This document shows, piece after piece, positions 11,206 through 21,194 of a stretch of 64,000 bases of DNA (position 1 is the first letter of the stretch; each line of letters starts with the position of its first letter). Both the position numbers and the translations under genes were made by a program. Source of the stretch: Coenobita brevimanus (Eukaryota > Arthropoda > Malacostraca > Decapoda > Coenobitidae). The DNA lies in NCBI GenBank assembly GCA_032717465.1, contig CM064653.1, forward strand, positions 36,760,103-36,824,102, in the 5' to 3' direction. The notes below the pieces were generated by a model. The model was not told the DNA's origin, searched no databases, and saw only the letters and a list, made by a program, of their open reading frames with translations.

Positions 11206-12840
11206 CTTCACTATTCCCTCTCTCCTTCCCATCTTCCTCCACCACTCACTCCCCTCCTCTGCTTGTCACCCTCTCTGATCTATTTCCTCCCCCTCCTTGT
11301 TCTCTGCTCTCCTCTCCTTCCACCCCTCCCCCTCTACCATTCTTCTCTTCTCCATCTCCCTTCCTTCTTCCTCTTCCCCTTTCCCTCTCCCCCTGCCCTC
11401 ATTTTCCCCGTCATCGTTCCCCTCTCTTTCCCCATTCTTCCTCCTTCCTACTCCCTCTGTTCATTCCTGCCTGTCATATTCCTCCCCTTCCCTTCTCTTT
11501 TCCCTCTCTCATTTCCTCTCTCTCCTCTTCCCCTTTCTCCCTCCTTCCTCCGTTTCTCCCTCTTTTCTCAGTTTCCCCTTCCCCTTCCCTCTTTTCCTGC
11601 TTCCCCTTCCTAATCACCACTTTCCTTTCCTTGTCCTTTCTTTTCTCGTTCCTCTCCTGTTCCCCTCTCTTTCCCCTTCCTTTCATCCCATCCCCTTCTT
11701 CTCCCTTACCCTGCCTTCTCCCTCTTCCCTCCCCCTTTCTCATCTTTTCTCTTCCCAGTTCTGTCTCCATTTATTCCGTATCTTCTTTTTACACCCCCCT
11801 CTTGCTCTGCCACCCGCTCACCCTTCCCTCACCCCTTCACTTCCTGTTTCCACTTCAAAACCCCACCCATCATGACCCCTTCTTCCTCTGTCTCTCCCCT
11901 TCTTCCTCTCTCTCTCTCCCCTCCTTCCTCTCTCTCTCTCCCCTCCTCCGGCCCTTTACCCTCTCTTCTCCCCTTCCCCGTATCTCTCCCCTCATCTTCC
12001 CTCTCCCCAACCTCTCTTTGCTCATCCCCTCAACCTAAATACGCCAGCTCAGCATCATCTCTGTCTGTATTACCATTCCTCTCACCTCTCAGCTCTCCCC
12101 TCTCTCCTCACCCCTCATTCCCTCTACCTTCACCCTCCGCCATCTCCCCTCACTCACCTCACCTTTCATTCTCCCTTCATTCACTTGACCAACCCTTTCC
12201 CCTTACATCTTACCCTGTCTCCTCACTTCATGTTGTCCCCTCATTGTGTCCCTATCCCTTCACTTTCTCTTCTCTCCGCATCCCGTCCACTTCTCTCCCT
12301 TCCCCCTCTCCTCCCTTCCCTCTTCTCCCTCCCCTCCCCTCCCCTCCCCTCCCCTTCCCCCTCCCCCTTCCCCCTCCCCTCCCCATCTTCAGAAATCGCC
12401 AGGAAATTGATAGTTCCCTCTCTGATTGCAAAATTGTTCCTCTCACTCGCCTCCCCTCAGGCTCCCACTCCTTACTCCCCTTTTCTCCCTCCCCTCCCTT
12501 CGTTTTCCTTCCTTCACTCCCTACCCCTAACCCCCGTTCCCTCTCTCCTATCCCTTCGTTTCTCTCCCCCCACTTTACTTCCGTCTCCCCTTCCTCCACT
12601 CCCCCTTTTTTCCCTTATCTCCCATTCTCTCCATCTCGTTCCTTGGTCCCCTCCCTCCCATCTTCCCCTCCCTCCCATCTTCCCCTCCCTCCTCGTGTCT
12701 CCTCTCTCCCCAAGTCCCCTCTATCCCAAAGTCTCCTCTCTCCCCAAGTCCCCTTTCTCCCCAAGTCCCATCTCTCCCCTTCTTCCTCTCTCCCCCTTCC
12801 CTTTTCCCTCTCCCCTTCCCCCCCACTTTCAGCCATCCCC
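11206..12840. repeat. 1.6 kb polypyrimidine tract on the + strand
   Basis: Almost all C and T on the + strand (CCCCTTCCTC, CTCCCCTCC words). It is the opposite strand polarity to 9085-10690. The long frames across it (378 and 222 residues) are Ser/Pro/Leu low complexity. Confidence 0.95.
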
Positions 12841-12978
12841 AATAATGATATAATAATAATAATAATAATAAGAATAATAATAATAATAATGGTCGTAGTA
12901 GTAGTAGTAAAAATAATAATAATAATAATAATAGTAATCTGGCTATCTATCTGTCCATCTATCTATCTGTCTATCTAT
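12840..12978. repeat. (AAT)n followed by (ATCT)n
   Basis: AAT/GTA trinucleotides at 12840-12935, then ATCT tetranucleotides at about 12941-12978. Confidence 0.95.
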
Positions 12979-13014
12979 TGCCAGACGCCATTATCCCGTA
13001 AGGGGTAGCCATTC

Positions 13015-13060
13015 GACTTTGAGTTATTTGTTTTACGGGGAGGGGCACTAACCCTCCACC
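13015..13060 (-). mobile_element. Fragment of RTE-type LINE 5' region
   Basis: TTTTACGGGGAGGGGCACTA and CCTCCACCAACCCAC match the LINE leader at 47712-47760 in the same orientation. Confidence 0.45.
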
Positions 13061-13330
13061 AACCCACTTGCTGACACGTAGGGAGCACGTATGGTTTGGT
13101 TATATGGTTACCACCCAGCGTTGTAAATGGTTTCTTGGCTTACAGGAAACCATATGGCTTGTCACTCAATGCAAAGCCACCTGTAAAGGAAGGAAAAGCA
13201 ATAAGAAGTGACAGGAAAGATGGGAGAAATAGGAAGAGAGGAGGGCAGGCATAGAAAAATCATGATAAAGACTAAGGAAGAAGTAGGCAGCACTACATCA
13301 AGTGAGTGGGTGATGGTCGCCGCCACCTAC

Positions 13331-13331
13331 C

Positions 13332-13369
<38 letters not shown>
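13331..13369. repeat. (AAT)n microsatellite
   Basis: About 13 AAT units. Confidence 0.97.
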
Positions 13370-13439
13370 CCTTTTTACCCTCAAGAGTCGTGCGCAATAG
13401 TCTAGTCGGCTCTGCTAAAACTTGCTCTAATAATCAGGT

Positions 13440-13617
13440 TCAAGGGAAAAGAAGGGGAGGGGAAGGGAGAGGAGGGGAGGGGGGAAAGGGAGATGAGAGG
13501 AGGGGAAGGGGAGGGGAGGGCTGGGAGAAAGGGGAGAGGAGAGGAGGGGAAAGAGAGGGGGGAAAGGAGAGGAAGAGAGGGATGTTGATAAGGAAAGAGG
13601 GAGGAAGGATCGAATGG

Positions 13618-13653
<36 letters not shown>

Positions 13654-13850
13654 ATTTAATAAAGGGAAGTGAGAGGGGGGATGGAAAAATGTATTGAAGG
13701 GTGAAGAAGAGTAATATAGGGAGATGAGAAAATGAGATGGAGGGAGGAGGGAGGAAGGGAAGGATAAGAAGGAAATATACAGTGAAGGAGAAGGGAGTAT
13801 GGTATCGGGAGGGAGTTTTGAAAGCAGGAGAGGAAAGGAATGCAAGTTAG
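13440..13850. repeat. Polypurine tract
   Basis: GGGGAGG-type purines on the + strand with a GA array at 13620-13650. Confidence 0.92.
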
Positions 13851-14389
13851 TGCAAAGAAAAGTAATCAGCTACGTTGATTTTTCCTTTCAAGACTTTTTA
13901 AAAAAATTGTTATAGGGCTAACTGTGAATGTGGTATCTCTTTTATCAGTGTAACATAAGGATGTCAAAACAGAACATTCTGTCTGTCGAATCTTACAGGA
14001 AAATGTTAAGCTGTATATTTTGCCTTGTTAAAAGAAGAAGTCCCATGGAAGTTAGACAGAAAATGAAGACTGCGAGTGGGTCTACCATACAGTACTAAAA
14101 ATGAACTGAAACCTTATAGAGAAGGACGAATGGAAAACCTGTATTCTAGGTCAGGCTAATTTACAAGGGCATACCGGAATATCATTAATACATTACGGTT
14201 TTTTGGTGTGGTCGCGTCCTGCGTAGACTCATTTGCATAGGATAAAATCAAGAGCCATGTATTATTGTGTTATTCAGACCAGTGTAGGAGGGCTGCCTGC
14301 AGTTCCTGTTGGCCCTTGCAAACCACCCGCAACATGGCTTTCATTTTTTTCATTTTTCCTGTATCATGGTATAATAGTTTTTTTTCTTT
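13851..14389. other. No feature seen
   Basis: Non-repetitive-looking AT-rich sequence with no convincing exon on either strand. Confidence 0.45.
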
Positions 14390-14700
14390 CACTTGACGGA
14401 ACCGGGTCACTCCTACAGCTTGCATACTAAGTCGTGGTTGCATGCAGTTTGATGAGCCTTAGTTACGGGGTGGGAAATTATCATTTAATATTATTGCGTA
14501 TTTACTTTGACCAGACAATGATCCTTAACCCCTTTTAACTCCGTTATTGGCGAAGTTTAGTCAAAGTGAAGGTTTAGTTTATCAAATAACCAAGGAGACT
14601 CATTCCTGCCTCATAACCAAGTCTCACTGAAGTCCACATAATTGCGATGTACGTAATGCAATTATGCGAGTGACCAAGTTCTGTCAGACGAAACACCTGT
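14390..14700. repeat. Palindromic repeat family P3, both arms
   Basis: The left arm has TTGACGGAACCGGGTCACTC, GCATACTAAGTCGTGGTTGC and TTTGATGAGCCTTAGTTAC. The right arm has AACCAAGGAGACTCATTCC, TGCGAGTGACCAAGTTCTG and GTCAGACGAA. The right arm is the reverse complement of the left with about 130 bp between them, so the element can fold back on itself. Related copies are at 7195-7375, 41150-41290 and 42190-42330. Confidence 0.7.
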
Positions 14701-14754
14701 AGGTAACTCCAAGGTCCAAGTCTCTCCTTGGACCTTGGGTAACTCGACCTTCCC

Positions 14755-15610
14755 GTCTGACTCGGGTTCAGTAGTACGATTATCCTTTTTTTGACTTTAT
14801 TGTTGCTACTACCAGACGATTACATTACACTTTGGAAGGATTTCTAGTGGTGAAAGGCTTAAAGAAGACAGTATAAAACTCCTTCGGTTGGAAAGTTTCC
14901 CCCGAGTTTAATAAAACCTTTGGTAGACAGTAAGAACGAGAAAACGAATAAGTCATCAAATCGAAGGCCTTTCAGTTCCATGACTTTTCCATATCATAGT
15001 TGCTGCCACCAAGCGATTTTATTTATCTACAGAAGAACCTCTAGTAGTGCTAGGGCAGTTGAAGGCCGTGTCAAAGTCCAACCGTTTAGTAAGATGTCAT
15101 TTGTATTTTCGTCTTGCTACTTTCAGACGATTTTACTCAGCTGAGGAGAGCGGCTTCGAACTGGAGGGGTTAGATCTAGCCTTCATTAACCCCTTCAGTA
15201 CCAGAGTTCAATAAGATCGCTGTCGTCTTTTGGTGGTGTGATTGGCCCTATGAGCCTCATATATTTTCTTATTTCCTTTTGCAACCTTCAGACGATTTTA
15301 TTCAGCTTAGGGGAGAGATTCCGAGAACAGATGGGGTTAATGAAGGCTATATCTAACCCCCCTCCCCTCCCCACCCCTCCTGTCCCCTCCCCTCCTCTCC
15401 ACCCCTCCTGTCCCCTCCCCTCCTCTCCACCCGGTTCGAAAAGTCTATCCCGAGCTGAATCGTCTGGAGGGAGTAAGTATAAAACAGTGCTTCGTCGTCT
15501 CTCTTACGGTTAGGGTATTTCTTTAGACTTGAGTAAAATCGTTGAATAAAATCGTCCGGTGGCGTTGTGAATAAGGTGAAAAATGGGTCATCGTAGTGAA
15601 GGGGTTAATT
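14755..15610. repeat. Palindromic repeat family P1, cluster of several copies
   Basis: CAGACGATTTTAYTCAGCT-type motifs occur near 14813, 15122 and 15289. Their reverse complement (GAATCGTCTGGAGGGAGTAA and relatives) occurs near 15460 and 15545. Between arms lie GGGGTTAATGAAGGCT and its complement AACCCCTTCAGT. The right edge is GGGTCATCGTAGTGAAGGGG at about 15588-15607. The model is a roughly 200-250 bp palindrome whose outer ends are AACCCCTTCA and TGAAGGGGTT. Confidence 0.75.
15355..15433. repeat. Short C/T minisatellite inside a P1 palindrome
   Basis: A 28-29 bp unit of the form CACCCCTCCTGTCCCCTCCC is repeated about 2.5 times, expanded exactly at the hairpin loop of the P1 copy. Confidence 0.8.
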
Positions 15611-15689
15611 GATCAGAAATAGGCAGTGTAATTGGAATCTGGCTTCGTTAATTTCGGAAACATGTAAAGGAATTATTGACCGAGCCTGT

Positions 15690-16625
15690 ATTGGTCGAGA
15701 GAGAGAGAGGAAAAAATCAGGGAGTGGAGAAAGGGGTATGAGGGAGGGGAGGGAGATGATTGAGAAGTTAGAGAAAGAGGAAATGAGGAAGGAACGTGGG
15801 AGAGGGAAGGGAGAGAGGGTGGGGTGAGAAGGGAGGGTGAAAAGCGGGGGTAAGGGATGAGGTAGGGATGATTATGTGGAAAGTTAGAAGGAAAGGAAGT
15901 GAAAGAGGGGGGGGGTAGTGGAGGAAGAAATAAGGCTTGGAAGACGTAAGGGGTGAGGAATAAGAAATGCATAAGGAGACAGGCATAAGTTATAGGGGAA
16001 GATGCAGTAACAGGGGAGGGAGAAAGGGGAGTCGGGGAGGGGAGGGAAAAAGGAAAGGCAGGGAGGGAGGAAGGGGAAGAGAGAAAGGGAGAGGGGAAGG
16101 AAGAGAGAAAGGGAGGTGATTAGGGGAAGAGAGAAAGGGAGAGAAGAAGGAAGAGAGAAAGAGAAGAGGAGAGGGAAGAGAGGAATGGAAGAGAGAAAGG
16201 GAGGACAGAAGGGAAAGAGAGAAAGGAAGAGGCAGAGGAAGAAGAGATCCGGGAAGGCAAAAAGAGAATAGATCAGTGAGGGAAGGTGAGAGATTGCGCT
16301 GAGGCACGGAGGGAGGGATAAGAGGACAGGATGGGGGAGAGGGAGGGTGAGAGATAAGGGAGGAAGGAAGAAAGGGAGGGGAAAGGGAGAGTCTAGTGGA
16401 GGAAGGGAAAAACACAGGGGGAAGAGGAGGGGCTAGAAGGGAGGCAGAGGGAAAGAGAGGAGCAGTGAGAGGGGGAGAGGGAGGGGATTGGAGAAGAGAA
16501 GGGTAGCAAAGGGGGAGTGAAGAGGGAAGAGGCGGGAGGGAGGAAGAAGAGAGAGAAGAGGGAGGGAGGGAAAAGGGGGAGGGATAGAGGGAGGGGGTAG
16601 AGGAAGAAGGTATTAGTGAGGAGGG
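15690..16625. repeat. Polypurine tract
   Basis: About 0.9 kb of A/G on the + strand, with GGGAGAGAGAAAGG words repeated between 16060 and 16240. Confidence 0.93.
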
Positions 16626-16756
16626 AGAGGAGTTGGGATGTTCAAGGGAGAAATTATTAAAGTTTATTATGGAGTACTAGAGAGGGTAATTAGAATGGCA
16701 AGTTAATAACATAATTAGACTGGCTTAATAACTTCCTCTTGATTAGAGCGTAGGTA

Positions 16757-16758
16757 AT

Positions 16759-16799
<41 letters not shown>
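16757..16799. repeat. (GA)n microsatellite
   Basis: Pure GA run of about 20 units. Confidence 0.97.
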
Positions 16800-16801
<2 letters not shown>

Positions 16802-17620
16802 AAGGAAGAAGAGAAATTAGAAAGGAAAAAAATCTAAAACATTTATTATTTAAACTCTTCAGTGAATCATACCTACATTAAATAAAATCATCTGGCAGTA
16901 GACGGAATAAAGCAGTAATGACGATCTATGTATGTATATGTGTGTGTGTACATATAAATATGAAGGTTGTGCATGAAACCTACATGTCGTTGTGTGTGTG
17001 TGTGTAGGATATGTATAGATGTGTGTATATGTGAGAGCATATTTTTCTGCAGATATATTTGTTTTTCTGAGTGCATGTACTGTATGTATGTCTAGTATGT
17101 ATGTATGTATGTATGTTTGTATAACTAATGTGATACAGATGAGGGGGGGAGGGTTGCAATCCAAAATTAACATCACCCAGCAGTGTCGCAGTGGCATCAT
17201 CCAGGTGGCCTTCAGTGGGACATATTTCCACAGCTCAGCCCTACTCCAGCACCAGCCAACACACATTTTCTTATTTAATGTATGACTGAAGTATTTTCTT
17301 GTTGCATGCATAGTTCAGCTTTTTTCGTCTGTGGAGAAAGGGAAGAAAACTGCAGTGTTGTGTTGATGATGATGATTATGATGATGAGTATTAGTAGTAG
17401 TTTTGTTATACAGTGAGAATGGAGAGGGTTGTGGTGGTCAAGGCAGCAGAGTTCAATACCAGGCTGGGTCAGGGAAGAATTTGGTTGTTTGAATTTCATT
17501 ACAATAATATCTAAAAAAAACAACAACAACCACCAACCTTCCACAAGACCCGCATACATTTCACAAAAACACCCCAGCTAATACCATGACATAATTCTTG
17601 AGTGAGACAACGTTGGCGTG
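16800..17620. other. Mixed sequence with TGTA/TG microsatellites
   Basis: Holds an ATAAAATCATCTGGCAGTAG word at about 16883 (P1-like arm remnant), TG/TA runs at 16925-17035, (TGTA)n at 17083-17120 and a GATGAT run near 17366-17390. A B-box-like AGTTCAATACC occurs near 17450. No gene seen. Confidence 0.4.
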
Positions 17621-18011
17621 TATTCAATACGGACGGTGGGTTTTAGTACTTACATTTTTCAATCCACCGAACTCTTTCACAGAAATATCCCTTAGATTTC
17701 AGCAACACGCAACCCAGTCCATGATCCCTGTGTCCTGGGCGTTTCTTTCTTTCGAGATCTTTCTTCGAAAAATCAATTATTTCTCTTGCAAAAATCGCTT
17801 CCCAGAGATTTATTGTGCTGAACCGACTTCGTACATTTTTTTTCTTTAGCCCTGCAGTTGCTGCCTTTGTTAAGGGGCCTTATTCGTCCCTGTGTGGAGT
17901 ACAGCTCGCTCGTGTAGGGGACTAACCACATATAGTCCTTGTAAATAGGGATGAGTCATAGGGTTTTCGTCTCGGTTTCCTGGTACTCTCTCCCCTCCCC
18001 CATTCCCCCTC

Positions 18012-18014
<3 letters not shown>

Positions 18015-18050
<36 letters not shown>
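18015..18050. repeat. (TA)n microsatellite
   Basis: Pure TA run immediately left of the SINE head. Confidence 0.97.
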
Positions 18051-18053
<3 letters not shown>

Positions 18054-18070
18054 GGTATGTATGTACAGTA

Positions 18071-18335
18071 TGTGGAGCCTCTGTGGTACAGTGGTAGAGT
18101 TTGTTTTTCGTACACGAGTGAATCAGGGTTCGCGCCCTGTCAGTGTAATAAACTTTGGGAGTGTTCACTCGGCCACGTACTGCATTGGCGGACACAAGGG
18201 GTGCTGTGGTTGAACCAGTGTCGCTTACTATTAATAATGCTTGCACCCAGTCGGCTTGCGCGGGCCGATTACACTTGGTTCGCAGACTACACACACATCC
18301 AAAGCCACTCCAACACTACGGTTACACTTACAAGC

Positions 18336-18340
<5 letters not shown>
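18071..18340 (+). mobile_element. tRNA-derived SINE
   Basis: A-box-like TGTGGTACAGTGG at 18082-18094 and B box GGTTCGCGCCC at 18127-18137, 45 bp apart, sit in a tRNA-like head of about 72 bp. The body extends to about 18330, then gives way to a TC array (18341-18368). It lies inside the LINE remnant, so it inserted after the LINE died. The tRNA of origin is not assigned. I see no full cloverleaf, so it is not called as a tRNA gene. Confidence 0.55.
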
Positions 18341-18371
<31 letters not shown>

Positions 18372-18426
18372 ATACATATATATGTATCGTCCCGACTTCA
18401 GTCGGGATAGGCCGGTCCTGCAGTGG

Positions 18427-18452
<26 letters not shown>
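18341..18452. repeat. (TC)n and (TA)n microsatellites
   Basis: TC run at 18341-18368 and TA run at 18427-18452, separated by a short CGACTTCAGTCGGGATAGGC segment that contains a small palindrome (CCCGACTTCAGTCGGG). Confidence 0.93.
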
Positions 18453-18464
<12 letters not shown>

Positions 18465-18740
18465 GTACAGTATACTATCGCTACCGTATTTCTTTGGTCA
18501 CTGCACTTTTAAAACTGTCTGCTAGCATCCTTCCCCATTATGACGGACGCACAATAGGCCTTTCTAGTCCCCTTTCCTGTCCAACTTTGTAATGGAAGGC
18601 TTAACTGGTCAACCGTGGATTAGTCTTCTTCAATTTATATTTCCCTCCGCCAGTGACCAGTCTTTTAATCACAGTGTATCTAGGCGTCTCGAAATCAACG
18701 GATCTTGATTTTGGCGTGCTTTTATTTTTTTTCCCCCAAT

Positions 18741-19190
18741 TTCTCCGCAAAGGACAACGTTTTGCAGCCATGTAGTTTTGGGGTCTTTCTGTTTGCGTTA
18801 AAAAAAAAAAGTGGAAAGGTAAATGCGAAGGTGTGTGGCACGTAGGAGGACTATATGGGCTCAGGGAACGGACGGTGAAGTCTCTGCCCATAGTTGAACA
18901 TAAAATTAAATGGATAGCTAAATTAGAGAGAGAGAGAGAATCTGAAAATCGTCACGTAAATATCTTGCAACACTGCATAGTAAAAAATCTTTGGGAAATT
19001 GGTGATCTGACTGTCGCACCTTTAAAGTATTGCTGTATTGACTGACAACAGAACTTCGAAGACAGTTTGAGTCTGTTGCACTAAACACTTACGGTATATG
19101 GGCCTAATGATAATTTCTCAGATTTATGATAATGACTATCATAATTATCTGTATTATTTGCATTACCATTGACATTAAACCATCACCAAT
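18741..19190. other. No feature seen
   Basis: AT-rich spacer with a short GAGA run at 18926-18940. No coding signal. Confidence 0.45.
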
Positions 19191-19193
19191 ACC

Positions 19194-19205
19194 GTCGTCG
19201 TCGTC

Positions 19206-19237
<32 letters not shown>

Positions 19238-19321
19238 CACCACCACCACCACCACCACCACCACCACCACCACCACCACCACCACCACCACCACCACCAC
19301 CACCACCACCACCACCACCAT
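19194..19321. repeat. (CAT)n/(CAC)n trinucleotide array
   Basis: GTC/ATC trinucleotides grade into about 29 CAC units (19234-19320). The His, Pro and Gly homopolymer frames are translations of this array. Confidence 0.97.
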
Positions 19322-19542
19322 CTAGCCCTGACCTTGCCAAAATCCATTGCCATATCTCCAGCTTTGCATCAGTAACGCTATGTACGAGTCAGGGGATCAT
19401 CTAAAAGGATCTAGAGCATTGCATTAAGGCGGAACACGTAATATTTCTGAGGTAAATGTTTGAATGTTGTGGCTGGCGTGGTGTAGAGAACATTCGTGGA
19501 ACTGTGGATTTATTGAGTGGGTTTCTTCCACTTCGTGTAAAT

Positions 19543-19545
<3 letters not shown>

Positions 19546-19600
<55 letters not shown>

Positions 19601-19680
19601 CCTATACATGTACTAGTGGTGGTGGTGGTGGTGGTGGGGATGGAGGTGGCGGTTTTATTTATTATTTTTAATATGTATTA

Positions 19681-19715
<35 letters not shown>

Positions 19716-19783
19716 TATAAGTGGTGGTGGTAGTAGTAGTAGTCGTTGACTGTAATAGTAGTAGTAGCAGTAGTAGCAGTAGC

Positions 19784-19814
<31 letters not shown>

Positions 19815-19860
19815 CTGATGGTGGTGGTGGTGTGCTGATGGTGGTGGTGGTGGTGGTGTG
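19546..19860. repeat. Compound trinucleotide arrays (ATT, GGT, GTA)
   Basis: ATT at 19546-19597, GGT at 19615-19636, ATT at 19680-19715, GGT/AGT at 19721-19813 and GGT at 19814-19858. Five trinucleotide arrays lie in about 300 bp. Confidence 0.95.
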
Positions 19861-20037
19861 GAAGTGGTGCGTAGGATGGAAGTGAATTAGATTACAGTAA
19901 CTGAGCATTTTAAAAAATGAATCAAGATTTTTAGCATATGGTTGGTGACCACAGTCCTTTGCGTGTTTGGGGCCAACGAATTGTATTATGAAGATTAGTA
20001 TTATTCTTTACAATACAACTCTAAATGGATGGAGGTC

Positions 20038-20075
20038 GCAGTAGTAGTAGTAGTAGTAGTGATAGTAATAGTAGT
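20038..20075. repeat. (GTA)n microsatellite
   Basis: AGT trinucleotides, slightly interrupted. Confidence 0.9.
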
Positions 20076-20104
20076 CGCATTGTTTATTTTAGTCTATCAT
20101 CTAG

Positions 20105-20345
20105 TCCTGTTTTGCCTAATCCCTTTTTCCTTCCTCCCTCTCTTTCTTACCCCTCCCTCTAATTTCTCGCTTCCCCCTCTTTTTTCTCCCTTCCCCCTCT
20201 TTTTTCTCCCTTCCCTCTCCTTTTTCTCCCTTCCCTCTATTTTTCTCTCTTCCCTCTCCTTTTTCTCCCTTCTCTCTCTTTTTCATCCCTCTCTGTCTTT
20301 TTCACCCCTCTGTCACTTTCTTCCCCTCTCTTCTTTTTTTTTCTA
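20105..20345. repeat. Pyrimidine-rich minisatellite
   Basis: CCCTCTTTTTTCTCCCTTCC-type units of about 22 bp recur between 20170 and 20290. Confidence 0.8.
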
Positions 20346-20388
20346 TCCTTGTGACTCCGCCTAACACCCCCATCTCCACCACCCATCA

Positions 20389-20390
<2 letters not shown>

Positions 20391-20450
<60 letters not shown>

Positions 20451-20675
20451 TGTATATACACCAGTATATGAGAGAGAGAGAGAGAGAGCGAGAGCTCCCA
20501 TATTTCCTCGTCCACTCTGCCGTGGCGGAGAAGGATGAGGGTGATAGAGAGAGAGGGGGCCAGGCAGATAAAAGAGAGGAAGAGGGATAGAGAAGGGAAA
20601 AAGTAAACGAGAGAAAGGAAGCAACGAGAAACGGGGAAAGGAGCAGAAAAGGAGAGAGAGAGAGGGGGGGGGAAA
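20391..20675. repeat. (AT)n then GA-rich tract
   Basis: Pure AT array at 20391-20449, GA run at 20468-20488, then purine-rich DNA to 20675. Confidence 0.95.
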
Positions 20676-20679
20676 TATC

Positions 20680-21190
20680 AGTGTTACATAGATTCACATT
20701 CCACATTTGATCGCACTGTCCATCCTAGGTGGTCTGGCCATGATATTAGTTAAACTAAGGCTTTATGTCATCAGTCGAAGGGTAAGGGAAAGGAATGAAG
20801 GCTTGTATACCCCAGAGAATACCTCCTTTAATGCTCAGAGTACACTCAGATGGCCATGGAAGGAATAATCAATCTAAGGAAAGCCAAAGTAATACTGCCT
20901 GAGGGCCTCCCAGTCCACCGCACCCAAAACGCCACAGACAGCGCTTCTTGCGAGGGTCCACAGGCCTTACTGGAGCAATAGGACAGGATACCAAAGTATG
21001 GTTGTGCCTGGAGAAGCCTAGTTGGGACGTTAGTACTAGATAGAACCGGGAGCGTCAGGGTCCTAATCTGGGACTTCGTTAAGGTAGCTAAAGTCTACGG
21101 GAGTGAAGCGCCTAGCTCTAAAAAAGTTAATGAGTGACATCTCCTTGACGTGTTACCACTTGGTCGCATTGAACATCATTTTCAGTAACG
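20680..21190. other. Unassigned sequence upstream of the CR1-like LINE
   Basis: Moderately GC-rich and not low complexity. It directly precedes the recognisable LINE in the same neighbourhood, so it may be a decayed endonuclease region. I could not match it to any domain. Confidence 0.3.
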
Positions 21191-21194
21191 ACAA

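Larger units (their letters stand above)
17625..18740 (+). pseudogene. Diverged LINE RT C-terminus, interrupted by a SINE and microsatellites
   Basis: 17760-17925 aligns by eye with 33450-33605 of the LINE at 31-34 kb: TCTCTTGCAAAAATCGCTTC versus TCTCTTGTAAAATCTGCTTC, then CCCTGTGTGGAGTACA shared by both. Homology resumes at 18475-18580 (CTATCGCTACCGTATTTC, TTGGTCACTG) and 18665-18715 (CGGATCTTGATTTTGGC, matching the stop region at 33985-34005). About 500 bp between the two halves is inserted repeat DNA. Multiple stops and shifts show it is dead. Confidence 0.7.

Noticed and set aside
11872..13008. 378-residue open frame with hydrophobic Ile/Val runs at the end
   Set aside because: The Ile/Val runs are AAT and GTA trinucleotide arrays, and the rest is C/T low complexity.
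18071..18145. Functional tRNA gene
   Set aside because: A and B boxes are present, but I could not pair a full acceptor or anticodon stem. A SINE-type body follows, so a tRNA-derived SINE fits better.
19104..19404. Poly-Gly, poly-His and poly-Pro frames
   Set aside because: All come from one CAC array read in different frames.
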